This document shows positions 16,685 through 31,400 of a stretch of DNA of 64,000 bases, piece by piece (position 1 is the stretch's first letter; each line of letters opens with the position of its first letter). Made by a program: the position numbers and the translations under genes. The notes under the pieces are model-generated. The model saw only the letters and a list, made by a program, of their open reading frames with translations, was not told the DNA's origin and ran no database searches. This stretch comes from Odontesthes bonariensis (lineage: Eukaryota > Chordata > Actinopteri > Atheriniformes > Atherinopsidae), in contig NC_134519.1 in NCBI RefSeq assembly GCF_027942865.1, forward strand, positions 22,230,248 to 22,294,247. The letters are read 5' to 3'.

Positions 16685-19413
16685 AAGCTTTTCAAGTGTT
16701 TTATTCATTCTTTCTCAAAATCCGTTCAAAATCCATTGCTACTACTTAACCCAATACAACACACCGGATCAGACACAGGATCCATACAAGACCTGTATCG
16801 GCTTTCTAGTTTGTTACGCACAAACTCAGGAAAAAGCTGCACCAATCAGACAGCAGTATATACATATGCAACTCTGGACCGACGACACAAACCCGCAGTT
16901 TGATTCCCTTAACAACAAATGGCAAAAAAGCTTTGTTTGCGCTCTAACAAGGTGCTCTGAGGACCCATCATTTCAGGAGCTGGCTTTCCTTCTTGTTAAA
17001 CTGTACTGACTTATTCAAAAAAACCTTCCCTCTTTAACTTCATACTGCCCAAACTTGGCAACTTTTGTCTTCAGTTTTTCATTTTTTTTCCTGAAGACCT
17101 AAGCGCAAACTAAAGCTAATTTGGCACAACTCGGGTAGGTGCTTGTTCAAGGCAATTTCTACCGCTGAGAGCAGAAGAAGCTCTGAGGCTAAATTTAAAG
17201 GCAAGCGAAGCAACGTTTATCGTTTTAAAGATGACAGGTGATCAGTGTCTTAAATATCATGAAGGCATAGTTTGTGATTACTTATCAGATGCAGCTTTTT
17301 TGACTAATTGATTCAAAGTGGCATAATCCTCTAACACACACAGCATCTGAGTCATACACTGCAGGGGGGTGACGATAGCAAAATACACACATTGCAATGA
17401 AATGATGTTTAACATCAAAATAAAATATATGGAGCTATTGCACAGCTACCCAGATAATCAACTTTGCAAAAAGCAAATGTTGGCTGTTCTCACACACACA
17501 CACTCCCACACATGCACACAAAACTTCATACAGAAAAGCGGGTTATTTACAGCACTAAATGGCAAATGTACAGCAATAAAACGCACAAAGCTACATGTGA
17601 ACAAACTACAGAAGAATGACCCAACCAGGAGCCTGCCAAAGTTTGTATCCTTTGTAAGAACTTAGTCTCCTTTGCCTTTGCCATGGGAATGCTAAGACGG
17701 CCTGAACCAAGAGAAATACCATTAAGAAAATAGCATATGGCCCTGTGTGTTTTTTTTTTTTTCTTTCAAAAAGGCATTTTAGTTGAGTTTTGGTCCAAAC
17801 AAAAAAAATAAAATAAGAGGAGCTCATCTCTGTGGCTGTTTTAAATGAACCAAACCATTTGTCTAACAGTTAGCGTTTCGGTGGTTCTAAAAGCCCTCGG
17901 AGGATAAAAATGAAAAAAAAGACACGTTGGTAACCCTGCGGCTTATCCAAACTTATCATTCACATGAATAAGGCAAGTCAGAGCAAAGAGCGTGAAGCTC
18001 AAACTTTGGCAAGTAATTCGCGATTCTCTGTTCCATTACTTCAATTTTCATTTGCAAACTCTGTCATGCTTCAACACACGAGAAATAAATACAATCATGA
18101 CACTGGCTGTGTCCAAAACATGACTATGAGTGTGAATAATAATCCAGTGCAGCATAATTTCAGAAAAAACATCATTATTGCACATGCTCATATGAGAACT
18201 CCTACAGAGGAGCGATTACGCGTGTTTAGCCTGGTTCCATTTGAGTACATTGACCTCTCTCTTTTTTTTTTAAATATGGCGTACTATACATCAATCCCAC
18301 TCTGATGGACCCCTGTCTTGTGTGAATTTAATACTTTTTAGTTTGCAGTTTGAGGCCAATAAAACACATTTATGACCCTTCCGTTGCATTGCTGTATTAA
18401 TACTAACCCCCTTGGCTAATGGCTGACTAATCATTCATAAGCTTCCTCCACAAATACAGATACAGCTAGTACACAACAAACCTACTGCACATTCCTCCAT
18501 CTTGTGTAATGATACATTGCAGGGGTTGCTTTTCTTTGCATTGCATTTGCAAAAAACGTCCTCGTTAATAAAAGTACCACGAAGAGAAAGCTTGCATTTC
18601 TGTGGCAGTCATAGGTGATTAGGCGATTGTCTTTGAGTGAGCTGTGTTCGATCACACACAGACATACTGTTTAAAATAGTACGTCTGTGCACATGTGTAC
18701 AGAATTCCTTCCACAAGCCATTTTAAACATGCACAAACATCTTTTCTGTCCACAGGCTGCCTGGCTCTGAGTGGATGCTCTTAAACGCAGATAAGAGGAT
18801 ATATTATAGAAACATTTTGGTTTACATCATCCAATCTTTACCCAATTCTGTTTAAAAAACAATAAAAAATAACTAACTCATACATAACCAGAATGCTTCT
18901 GTAATATATCCCCCTGATCTGGTGAAAACCACTTTGATTCATGGATAAGTGGCCAAAGGCATCTTCAGCCAGTTCCATCAATTGAACGCACATCACAGAA
19001 ACCACCAGAGGCACATTTCAATCAACCTTCTGTCACACACTCGACAAGGCAAACTGCTAACTGTGTCACTCAAAGACAATGTGATGGAGGAAAGTGTCAC
19101 GAACAGGTTACAGGATGAAGGGGGTTTGGTAAGGCTCAAGGTGCAGATTATACTGAGCACATATTGCCCCAAGGAGGGAAGAATGCAAGTCTTTTCATGG
19201 CTGGATGGAGGTCAGTTGGACGGGAGAGGGCAGGCTGGTGTGTGGAGTGGGAGGAACGGAGGGTGGGACTTGGCTGTTTTAGCATAGAGGTCAGATGTGG
19301 CGGCACTGAGTGTGGTTCCTTAAAAGTCTACAGCAGGCATTGGCTGCTGCGCTTCCTCGTTGCCATACGCTGATTGGCTGCCATCACGGCAACTCCAGAA
19401 GCGCAGCTCATCT
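16685..19413 (-). other. pde4dip: Probable pde4dip 3' UTR
   Basis: AT-rich non-coding sequence downstream (in - orientation) of the TGA at 19414-19416. A - strand AATAAA lies at 16700-16705. If used, the 3' UTR is about 2.7 kb. Open frames here are short and match nothing I know. A short CA run lies near 17491-17520. Confidence 0.45.
16700..16705 (-). terminator. pde4dip: Candidate polyadenylation signal for pde4dip
   Basis: TTTATT on the + strand reads AATAAA on the - strand and lies in an AT-rich context. Confidence 0.4.
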
Positions 19414-19467
19414 TCAGGACACTGCGATCAGTAACGAGCTCTCTGGCAGCGCCTCCTGGGTCTTCAG
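19414..19467 (-). CDS. pde4dip: pde4dip terminal coding exon
   Basis: This exon encodes LKTQEALPESSLLIAVS then TGA. It joins in phase 0 to ...KARTNLE, where the human protein continues VKSLRALPCTPAL. The shared K-x-x-x-ALP pattern supports this small exon although it lies 2.3 kb from its neighbour. In another frame the same segment reads on to about 19338, but that frame does not match the phase of the upstream exon. Confidence 0.7.
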   Translation of the reverse strand: MKTQEALPESSLLIAVS

Positions 19468-22400
19468 CTGGACATGTGCGGAGAAGGGACAATATTAAAT
19501 CAGCAGTCCTGATGAAGACAGCTAAAACTGGATGGGATGCAACATTAAAGGAACAGTTTGACATTTTGGGTGATATTTACTTTCTTATCAAGAGTTAGAT
19601 GAGCAGATGGAATCTGCTAATTAGTAGATTAATAATTAGTACACGTACAAAACCTAAAGAGTGAAACAAATGTATTATATCTGAGCAGTAAATTCCTTTA
19701 GTCCCTGCCGTATGACTTTTGCACATGATTTATGTACCTCTCCCCGTGCAAGACGATTTTTTTACGTACCCACCGTTGTCTGATGTACCTCACACATGAT
19801 ATAATTTCCCTATTACCTATCATGTTTTTCTTATTTTCTGTCACATATACTGTTACAGCTTCAGATATTCATATTAAACACGCCTAAACCTCTCTTTATT
19901 GAAGTAAACATATGTTATCTTTACAATTCTAAATCTCAGGCCTAAGACTGGGTCTAGTTTTTAACATCAGCTGGCCACAAATTTATCTATACAGACATGT
20001 GTTTGAGGCATAACACAGCGATGAGTAACAGGCAATACAGCTCACAAACAACGGGAGCTGCCTGGAAGCCTTCCAGAAGTTGGCCAGTCAGAGGAAAGTG
20101 TATACGAGTGTTTGTCAAGACGAGTCACCTGATATGAAGATGTATAGCTGCAAATAAGGATAATGGTCCTTTCAGACCAAGTGCGGTGATGTCACCACAT
20201 TTCATTGGGCTGTGCCGCACAATGAGGATTTTGTGCTGTGCCGAGCAGGGTGTACGCCTGATGCAGACTTCCAGATGCATTGCATACAAACTATGAGCTG
20301 CCCTCTTGCCAACAACAAAATAATAAGCTTTAAGTGTTGAAAACTCCAGCTATTTTGACCAGCCCTCTGTGACCGGTGCTCTGAGTCAAGCACCGGGTGC
20401 AGAGCATGTCGCATTCAGCCTGAAAAGGCCATAATTGGTCCCCTTTAAATATGCATGGGCTGAATATCAACTCGCTTAAATTTAACTTTTATTTCACAAG
20501 TTGACAGAAATGAGTTATCCGTCTCTCCATATAACTCTCAAAATCAACGAGTACAAATACTTCCCAAAATGTCACACTACTCATTCAAAAACAAATAACA
20601 GCAAAGAGAGGTTTGCAGTGCAAAAGGTTAGTTGTGATGAAATTCCCCAAGCACAGCTGAATGAGCGATTTCACAGCAAGCAATGCTGTTGCAAACATAT
20701 CCAGTCACACTGGCACACGACACTCACTTGCAGTGTTTATGCTGTGTTTTATGGTGGGGAAAGAATCCAGGTGTTTGGGTTACAGCTCATTCCGGTGATT
20801 TCAGGAAAACGGTCAAACTTTTCTAAGTCTGTCACGTCAGTCACTGATACTCTGACAACACGGCCAGAGTGGAGACTCGTGGGTTATTTTGGCACTTACT
20901 GCGGGGAAGTAAAGCTGTAAATAGACTCAGCTTTAATACCAGAGGTATGTGTTGAAGTAAATAACGCTTTGCTGCTGAGTTTTAATATAGTTTGGTATTG
21001 CAGAACCAACAGTTACTGCCAAAAATTGTGTGGATTCAGAGGGATTTGAGGTGGATACACACCTCAATGTATTGTGGTGTCTTAAGAGGAAAACAAGGTG
21101 TCAAGGACACTTAATAAGCATGCATTTTATCATTAGGTTGTTCAGCTGAGCTCTGTGTGTGTAGTCAGTTTGTTTTTATATTCTGGACCAGAACTGTGTC
21201 ATCATCTTCATTACATTTTATGTCCTTTTGTTTTCTTTAACTCAAGCAGAAATGATGTAAAACACTAAGTGGAAAGATAAAGATAGTTAGATGATGAAGC
21301 AGTGATGTCAATGTGATTAGAAAAAGCAGATAAAAGCTGCCCCAGTTCATAGAATCTTTATCACGTTTACTATACAAGCCAAAAAAAAAAAAAAAAAAGG
21401 CCACCTGGGACAACATGTACCTATCTGCCACACCACAAGATGTCAGACAATTACCAGCATAGGGAGAGGAAGAGGAGGAGCTTAGAGAGGAAAGTCTCAG
21501 CTCATTCTTCTGGGGGTTTTAAAGGAAAAAAGGAGGAGAGACAAATTCAGGAAGAAGGAACAAGTGAGACAGCGAAGTGGTGAATTTACAACAGACATTT
21601 GAGACACCGGGGACATCACACCATGTGTGACACAATAACAGACACAATAACAGACACAATAATGTGGGGTATGTACAGATATAACCTAACAACATTCAAT
21701 TGATATAACTGTGGGTGTGTGCGAAGCAGTGATCTCTGATTACCTCCAAATTCGTCCTAGCTTTTCTCAGCACATCACGAGTTCTTGATACTGCAAAAAC
21801 AAGGGAAAGATTTATGAGGAACTAAGAGGAATAAAAACAATAATAAAAACACATCTCCTTACAGCTGTTTTTCTGGACCTCAGGTACAAAAACCCTATCC
21901 TGTGTGCTTATGTGAAAGCTGCAAAGGCCTGTGTGTTAAAACCTGAGGAACAGTGCATTAGCTTGATTTATTGCGACTGTCAAACCCCAACAGGTATTTC
22001 TCCACTTCCACTTCCATGAAGGGATGTGTAGTGTTGCCTGCTTACAAAACTTCCTTTGCTCTGACCTTATTAGGTCTTTGGTTTTGCCCTTGCCCATCCC
22101 ACATTTCTTTGTGCCACTCTGTCACACGCCTGTGCTCATAAACACTCACGCTGGTTGACAATAAAGTGCTCCATGCTCTCCTTGGTGCGGCTGGTGCTCC
22201 TCAGTCTTTGTATTGTCCCCTTCAGAACCTCTTCCTGTTCAGATATGCGCAGTTTCAGGGACAGGATCTCCTCCTGCATGCAATGCTCCTGTTCCAAAAC
22301 ATACACGCAAGAAGCAGGCCCACATTTGTTAACATTTATTTCTATATGACATTTTTGACTGAGCTCATCAAGTCTTAAAATCGAATTATCATCATTATCG

Positions 22401-25400
22401 TATACGAGATATTCTTCAAACCTTCTTGAGGTTTTGGATGGAAGGATCTGTGCTTGGCAGAGCTGCTCTCCAGAACATCTTCAGCAGAGACATCGCCTCC
22501 TCCAAGATCTGCCTCAGAGTCTTGGTGTTGGACAGAAGACTCTTCACACATCCATAGTCCAGAACCTGCCAATAGAGCTGAGTGAGAAATGTGTGCTCCA
22601 CAGTCATTATTAGGGTTGTGATTTCTCTGTATTGAAACAGCTATTCTGTATTGGAAACAAACCAGATCGCTGCTGTCTTTCTGATTGCCCTCCAGCAGTG
22701 GCGGGGTGAGACAGGCCTGCAGGGTTGCCTCCATGCGTTGGATGAGGCTCCGGCCCTCTAGGATTTGCTGCTGCAGAGCACTGAAGTCATCCACATGACC
22801 GATAGCGTGGCGACCGTTGCGGTTCGCAAATGAGCCATCAGGTGCCTCCCCTTCCAGTTCAGAGTGCGGGTCAAGAGGGTCTGCTGGAGGTTACAGAACG
22901 GGAATGTACTTTGACATGACATTAATGTAATATTTTGTAATGGAAAAGAGGATTTATTGGAGTTTAGAAGTTATTAATACAAGGCGGACAGGTGGATTAA
23001 ATCAAAACAGAGTTATTATTGTTACGAGGTAATATGCTTTTCTCTATAATAAAGCAACAACTTCAAGTCAGATTAAGTTGCAGTAAAGCAGTTGCAGTTA
23101 AAGTCACACCATTGGCAGTGCTATGGCTGTCTTCCAAGTCTGAGTAGGGGGGACCAGGAGATCCACAGTTAAACAGACCAATGTCCCTGACAGGTGGAGA
23201 CGGAGCTGGGTCTGTGGAGCACACAGATACACAAACCAGGCTTGGACACACATCAAACCACGACACAGCACACTGAGCCTCACAAACATGTTGCGTTGCA
23301 GTACGTCGGGGTCGGGCCTCGAAGCGTCTGTCTCACCGTGAAGCAGCTGTCGTCTGTAGAAGTTTTCTCTCTGAGGGCTGGCAGTGAGGGCGGAGAGAGA
23401 AGGAGTTCGAGGCGACGCGACACCTAACTTTTGTTCCAGCTGCTTGTGGAGCTCCAGCTGTTTGAGGGCGCTGTTTTCCTGGACACTGCTCTGCAGCTGG
23501 GCCCGCAAACTCCTCACCTCTGCCAGCAGCTCGCTCAGCTCCACTGGAAGACCTGCGACCTCACACAGGTACCCTAAAGTGGAAAGACACAATTACTGGT
23601 GACTTTTGGATGCAGTAGGTGGCACTTGCACTTAGACAGGCGTTTGTTGACTGCATCGTTTCCGTCTGATAATGAAATGATGGGTCATTATTTTTTTTAT
23701 TTTTAGGTTATTCATCCATTCTTTTATTTACCACTAGATGGAGCCAAAGTAAGGAGCTTCATTGCATAGTGGTTTGAACTTTAGTTATTAAAGGCAGAAA
23801 AATGTGCCCTGCAAACTCACAAAATTATGAACTGACCTTTGTTTGCCTTTGCGCTTGAACACACTCGATCATAAACGTGCAGTTCACTCTGCAGGGAGTG
23901 GATGAGTTCCCTGCTCTCACACAGCTGCTGTTGAAGCAGAGACACCTCGTGCTGTAGCCTGACAAAGCACAGATACATTGTGATAGATTAAAGTCAAAGA
24001 ACAAACAGGTCCACGCACATAGACAACAAAAGAAAGCTGCCAACCTGTTGCTCTTCTCCTGGCCGGCCTGTCGCTCCTGTCTTAATGTGTGGATCTGCTG
24101 TCCCTGCTCCTGACTGTGAGCCTGAAGCCGTCTCAGCTCCTCTTTCCACTGCTCGGCCTCCAGCTCCGCCTGCTTCAGGCGGGCACGTGCTGCAAAAACT
24201 GCCTCCCGTAACTGCACCATCTCCTCATTTGTATCTGTGAGAAAAGGTGAGACCAGATAGGTTCCCTGTGAATATGCCCCAAATTAAAATCCCTACTGTT
24301 CTGTGTTGGTCAGCATTACGATGCAGCACCTGTGCTGGCCTGCAGGCGAGACTGTAGACCAAGATTCTCCTCTTTCAGGACTCTGATCTCATTGGACAGT
24401 TGAGTGACTGTGTCCAGTCCCTGAATATAGATGTTTGTTGGTGCACCTGAATAACAACAGACTATTAGGACATATTACTCACTACGTAGTCACTTAGTTA
24501 CTTAGATATTTGGAGTATATCAAGCGTGGAAGGTTACATTACCTCCATCACGCCCAGCGGAGGCCACTTTCTCTTCCAGCTGCTGTCGGAGTCTCTCATT
24601 GGTTCTAATGGATTCCTCCAGACGCTGACGCAGGTTCCTTATCTCCCACAGGTGCTCCTCTATTAAATTTACCCCTAGAAAAAAACAGTAACCGACGATA
24701 AATATCTTCAGAATACACGTAAAGACAAAACTTTGTAGACATGAATCCTGGCAGGCCAAGAATTGATATCGACGTGAGTTAATATCACTAAATGTATTGT
24801 GTCACACCTGCCGGGCTGCTTCCTGGTTGGTTTCCAGAATAGCTTCCAAATGGCTGAACAAAGTTTTCCACATCCCACAAAGGTCTTCCTGTCACTAGAC
24901 CTGAGTCAGACTTGATGGAGTGGCCCTCGGGGATGCCACCCAGCTGGTACTGTTGAAAGGCATGATGGGATAGTTGGCTGTAGCTTGAGAGGTCGTGCTG
25001 GTTGTGGGCACTGGGTGAAAGACTGAACGGACTCTTCTCTTGGGCAACTCCATAAACTGTAACCACACAAACAAAGAGGAGGAGGGATGTGAAAAAGAAG
25101 TGGAAGCACTCACGGGACAACAGAGGATTTTAATATGTGAGTCAAGATGGTGGGTTTCAAAGAAGTTTCAAGTATTTTCACCCATGGCACACTCTCTCTT
25201 AGGGCCCTCACCCCTGTTTTGCTCACTCATCTGTTTGTACAGCGAGTCCAGCTCTGGGCGAACAGCAATCACAGACAGGGCCCTGGGCCGGGGGTCAGAA
25301 GAGACTTCATAACCCCAGACGTCAGGGCCAGAGGGGACAGAGAGGGAGGATGAGACGGGAACACTGAAAAGGGCTGGAGGAGAATGACAGAAAATGGCAC

Positions 25401-28400
25401 AGAACACAAAGGAGGAGGAAAAATGAAAACTGACGTCGTTGTTACTTTGCTAAGTCATAACCAACTGTGAGTCTCATACCTCTTGCGGACTGACTGGTCA
25501 GACCCACAGTGGCTGAGCAAAGCATGTTGGGACAGCTGCTGGAAGACTTGAGGAAGCCATGAGGAGGAGGGAGAGATGAACAAACTAAAAGAGGGGAAGG
25601 GAAAGTGAAGGGATAGAACGATGCACCTCTGTGGGTGGAAGAAATATTAGATTCAACATTACCGTCTGATTCTGTCGTGTGTCTTTGCTGATGTAGCCGG
25701 TGATCCTCCTGAAATTCCCTGGCGTCTAAATCAGAGCACAGCTCCACGTCCTCATTGGTCTGGTACTCATCAGACACCAGGGAGGTCCTGTCTGATTGGT
25801 CAGTGGTCTCGGAGAGGGCGTGGCAGCTGGACGGGGTCTCAGGACGCTGCTGCAGCTTGCTGTGGAGGGACTCGATGAGTTTATCTTTCTGCTGCAACTC
25901 TTTACTCAGCCTGCACACAAACACAAAGATCAGACTCAACCGTTACAATGTGAGCCGACAGCTCTAAAAGATTTTACTACATTAAAGAAAAATTAGACCC
26001 AGGATATGACTGACTCAGACAATATCCCAGAAAGATTCAGCAGCTCTGATTGTCTTCAGCCTGCCTGGTGGGACACCTGCAAGATGTCTGTTCAACCACA
26101 GCACCTTATATGACCCGAGTGCGGATTAACGGCAGCCTTCTGTCCCCTTTAGCAGTCATGTGCAGTGATCCTCACATGTAACGTGAACTAATGACTGGGG
26201 GAGGAGTCAGAGTTCTGCTAAATGAATATGCTATAGCTAAAGCCTTTAAGGAAGGTAATAGGTCACAGAGCTTAGGCGATACTATAGTCTTTTTCTTGGT
26301 GAGAATTTAAAGGTCGGGATTTGTACCTCAAGTATTTATAGTGATTGCCTACATGCTGTATATAACCCCAGCATGCTCATAACATGTACAAACATTCATG
26401 ATATAATGTCAAATTTATGCTTTGTGATTGAATTTTGAGAAAGATTATTATTTAGTTGTGGATTAGTACCCTTACTGTCAATAGTAAACTTGTGTAAATG
26501 CTCAGCCACAAAGCCACAGCTACATTGGACAGAGTGTGTTTGCTGTATGTATGTAGAGGTGAACATTATTTTAATCCCTCAGAACACTACTTGGCTTACA
26601 TTACTCCCATACTAAGTTATGATGTTAGCATAAACACACAAGTGAGATCAAGCCGACGCACCTTAAGGCAAGCAACTCATGGCCCGTTTTGTCATCATGG
26701 CTCTCTGCACGTTCTCCTACAGAAACCAACCGATGGAGTATGAAGAAGGGCAATAAAAGCAACAATTTCAGGTAAAGACGACAAAAGTCAAATGGGTGTC
26801 TGTATTCTACTCTATGATGGGAACATGTTACTTACGTCCGCTTATCTTGATGATAACCCTCTGAGCCAGGGCGGTGCTCTGAGCCAGCTGCTCTCTAAAG
26901 CTCTGACCCATGTAGTAATCAATATCATTGGCCCGCAGGAGCTCCTCGAATCCCTGAAAGTTGTCAGGAGATGAGCAAGTGTGAAAATATGGACTATTAA
27001 TCTTCCCCTCGACCTTCATGTGAGCTTATTTAGCAGAAAATGGGTAAAATATCACTGAATAAAGAAATGAATGAAGCACCTTTGTGGTATCTCCCAGATG
27101 CTGGGTCAGGATGTGGCAGACTCCTTGCCCCTCTCTCATCCTTTGCCTCAGGTGGGACAGCTCACGAGCTTGTGCTTGGATCAGAGAGTTGTACTTCCTG
27201 TGAGGGTAGGACGAAGAACAGTCAAATGGACTAAAAACCACAATATGAATAGAGTCTAGTTTTCTGAGTACTAAAGGCTTTAAGTCATATGAGTCAGTGC
27301 TCTCATGAGACATGAGAAAAAAAAGAAAAAAAAATCTGCCCAAGGGAAACAGAGGAATAATAGTGGCAACAGGAATTATAGCAAGAAGTAAGAGGCCTTT
27401 CCTGCTCCTCTTTCCCTTCTTCCATCTATATGTCCACTTACCCAGGCCAGGTGGCGCATTTCCCCTCTTCTTTGCCCTCCATTTTGCTTCCCTTTAACTG
27501 AGCCTCAAGTGTCGCAACCCGTTCCATGAGCTCTTGCAGCTCCCTACTGGGCCTGGAACTGGAGCGCATTCCTTGAGGGTCAGACATCCAGCCTTCATCT
27601 TCCTCTGCACCACTAGGAGCTGGTGATGTCTCAAATGCCCAGTTTACCTAAATGATGAGGATAAAACAAAATAAAGCTCTGGAATTGTTCTGCACCTAGA
27701 ATAAATCAGAGGAGAATGTAGAGAACCTTGCGAGGGGTGCGCTCCAGACTGGAGGCGTAGTCACTGGTGGCAGACAAGGAACGGACTCGCAGCTGCAGTC
27801 CACGAATCACTTTGTGGCAGCGGGTCAGCTGTGAGCGAAGATCCTGGACAAGATGCTGGAGAGAGGCTGATCCATCCTGCGTTTCATAAGCACCACTGTT
27901 ATGGCTGCAGTTTCCGGGGTACCAGCCACTGCCCACACTCTCAGAGTCCTGATGATGGGAGAGTGCTGTGCACATTTCCAAGTCATCAAACTCTGAGTGG
28001 GGGAGAGATGAAGATGCAAACTTAAGCATGAGTAATGAGGAGAAGTGAGTGTATTTTACAGGAGTGAAATATAGCCTGTTTTAGTCCCAGAGAAAACTGC
28101 TCCCTGTTAATCACCTGGACTGCTGGTGTCTTCTCTCTCAGCTTCGTTCTCACTGCGGCCGCAAGTCTCATAGCCCAGATCCTGGAGGTCCACTTGCACC
28201 TGCTTACTGGCCTGCTGGACAGATGTCTCCGCTGCATGGACATGAAAAAAAGAACACACTTCAGTATCTGATGGCTTGTTAGGTCCTCCTTTGCATACAT
28301 CCTCAGGAGACACTCACTGAGCAGATCTCTGTAGTCCTTCAGCTGTTCAGCCTGAGCCTGAACTGTGGCTTCAGACACCATCAACCTCTCCTGCAGCTCT

Positions 28401-31400
28401 CTGTTCTCCTTCTGGCTCAGAACCAGGTCGGAGCGAAGACGAGCCGCCTGCTCGCGTAGACCCTTCTCTATATCCCGCCAGAGCACTCCAACCTCACTCC
28501 TTCCACCAGCAGGCCCCACATCCTGCAAAAGGAAAGTGTTTCAGCAACGGACCATGACTGAATCAGCAGCTCAACTACAATTTGATGGCAGCAACGTGTC
28601 TCAATAAAGTTGGGGCAGGTCCATGTTTACCACTGTGTAGCAGCCCCTCTACTTTTAACAACAGTCTGTAAATTTCTGGGAACGGAGACCAGTTGAGACC
28701 AGTTTTGGGAGAGGAATGTTGTCCCATCCTTGTCTGATATAGGATTCTAGCAGCTCAACAGTCCTGGGTCCTCTTGTCATATTTTGCGTTTTATGATGCA
28801 CCAAATGTTTTTTATAGGTGAAGGGTCTTGATTGCATGCAGACCAGTCCGGCAACTGGACTTTTCTGCTATGAAGCCTTGCTGTTGTAATAGATGCAGTA
28901 TGTGCATTTTTTTGCAGATTGATGACCCTCTGCTCATCTTTACCCCTGAGAGACTCTGCCTCTTTAAGGCTCTCTCTATACCCAATCATGTTACTGACCT
29001 GTTGCCAATAATCCCTAATTAACTGCAACATGTTCCTCCAACTGTTTCTTTTTAGAATCACTTACTTTTTTGGCTTTTTGTTGGCCCTGTCCTTTTTTTT
29101 TTTAATGTGTTGCTGTCATGAAATTCAAGACGACATTTGATATGTTTGTTGAGTTTAATTTTCCCTCAAAGTATTAAATGATATTGTCAAATCTTACTCC
29201 CTTCAAGACTCTGATATGGAATTAAAGAGAGTAAAACTGCCATTAACAGTTACATTAAATAAATATATAGAATACCTACCGTTACCGTTTTAGTTTGGTG
29301 GGGCGGCAGGTCCAGGGAGCGCGGCCTTAGGCAGTGCCTCTTTCCTGACTCGTTGCTCAGACTGAAACTAGGAGGACCTCGCTTCCCTGACAGCACAGGA
29401 GATGTTTCCAAGCCTTCATCCGCTCCCTCACTACCCTCCTCCTCTTGGTTCAGATTCTTTTTCACCTTTGTCCTCAGTCCAGCTGCTCCAGCCCATCCCT
29501 GCCTTTCTGTCAGTGCCTGGTTCTCCTGCTGCAGCCTCTGCAGGGCACTCCTATTGAGAGAAAGAGAGCGACACAGACCTAAACAGTGTTGCCAACAAAT
29601 CCCCGACCAGCCCAGTAGGGGCAAAGAGTGAATAGACATGGATATTCCTGAGAGATTTTTGGAACACACACCTCATTTCGGCCATAGAAGTATAGCCATC
29701 CTTTTCAAGCTGGGACTTTATTTCTTCAAGCTCAACTTCGAGTGCCCTCTTTGCTTCTTCGAGCTGCTTTATATCAGCTTTCTGTGAGAATACGCCTCCT
29801 ATTAGCTCTGCAGTCACACGCTCAGATCCTTCAGCCTTTGCACAAGCCTGAAAAGTCAGGGAAAAGATTACTTTATTCTACTTGCTCTCGCATTGCATGG
29901 CCACACGTCGCTCCATATTAAAGGCATTTAAAAAAACGAATGTAGTTCAAAATGTATACCTGAATAGAGTTCAAGCTTGTGCTGCTCACATTATTGCCAT
30001 CCTCCTCTATGCTGTCTGTGAACTCATCGCTGCTGCCATCTTCATCATCCCCCTCCTCCTCCTCCTCCTCCTCTGTGCTGAGCTCTGAAAGCACAATAAC
30101 CATTTAAGGAAAAGATCCTTTTTGCAACCCCTGTTAGTTCTTTAAATTAGATCTTCAAATGCAGCTATTCCTCTTATTCTTGTAAGATTCTGTCTCTCCT
30201 ACTCCAGCGTCCCTCTCTTTCCACAGATCTGTCTCTGTACTGAATCACCACATTAGAAGTCATGGGACTGAAGGGAATTGTTATGTCATACACTGCCTGT
30301 CTGCCAGCCACAAACACTCAAGTCTGCGTAATCCACAATGAGTTTGTGTAGGTGTGTGTTTATGAGAGCAACTTTAAATTCTCAAAACTGACACGGACAT
30401 TATGGAATCTTGCTTTTTCCAAAAGAGTCGCTGGTGATTGCGTACTCTGTGTCACACTCTTAGTCATGAATATGCAGAGACACACACGGCCACACAAAGA
30501 TCAGGAGAGGAACACGTGGGTAGGTGTTAGTTTGCAGGAAGCAAAGGTTCAGTGGAAAGTGGCTGACAGGAATTTCAAAGGGAAATTGTTTCACAGAAAA
30601 GGGACTGATGATGCACAGCACACACAAACTGCGCAGTGTGCTCACAGGTGCATGTGTGTTTCTTTAGATGCGTCACCGAGACTTATCGGATTATTATTAT
30701 TTTAAAAATCAGGGAAAGTTTAACGGCACTTAACTTCTAACATGTCTCTACCCGTAAAACCGTCAAAAACAAGTGAGAGTTAAACATAATAACTGTGTTT
30801 GTGGTGCTAATGAGAGGCCAGGGATCTCCTGCAGTGAAACGCTGGGCTATTATTGAAACAATGTGCTCTGAAAGCTGAATGGGAGAGAATGTGGGGCCTT
30901 GTTTACCCACTGTGGGACTACATAATGCTACCACATACTTACATGTTTTTTTTCTTAATTGTTTTTTTCTTTTTAAATAACAGATTACTATTTGAGATGT
31001 TGAGTGAAAGGACAGTCAACAACCCTTAATTGGTCAACTGTGAATACCCAACTGCTTATCACAACCAAACAGCCATGCAAACATGAAAACCATGCCACAA
31101 CCATGCATGAGGGAACAAGGACATTTGGACTCTAGAACACATTATTGCTCAATGGGGATGTTTACATGAATTCGGGATCTCAAATTTGTGATCATATTTC
31201 CATTGTGACATTTCGACAATTCAGTGTGTGCTCATAAGTAAAAATCAACACCAGGACACACAGTATGAACTGAGCGGACTGAAGTGTAGAAGTAAACTTT
31301 TTGTACTCAAAGGGGTTTAGGAGGTAAGTAAAAGTAAAACACACTGAGAGTTGATCTTTAGGGGGGGAGAAGGGGTGGCCTAATCAAGGACCAAGTGGGG

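Larger units (their letters stand above)
19468..21743 (-). other. pde4dip: pde4dip last intron
   Basis: Intron with no exon seen. It contains a fish MITE-like fragment near 19545-19610, an A18 tract at 21382-21399 and a short tandem repeat at about 21629-21664. Confidence 0.6.

Noticed and set aside
17369-18305. Several 70-113 residue open frames
   Set aside because: AT-rich, unrelated to known proteins and inside the inferred 3' UTR of pde4dip.
19338-19467. Longer reading of the last pde4dip exon ending ...RKRSSQCLL
   Set aside because: It requires a phase that the upstream exon (ending NLE, phase 0) does not supply; the shorter ending also resembles the human C-terminus.
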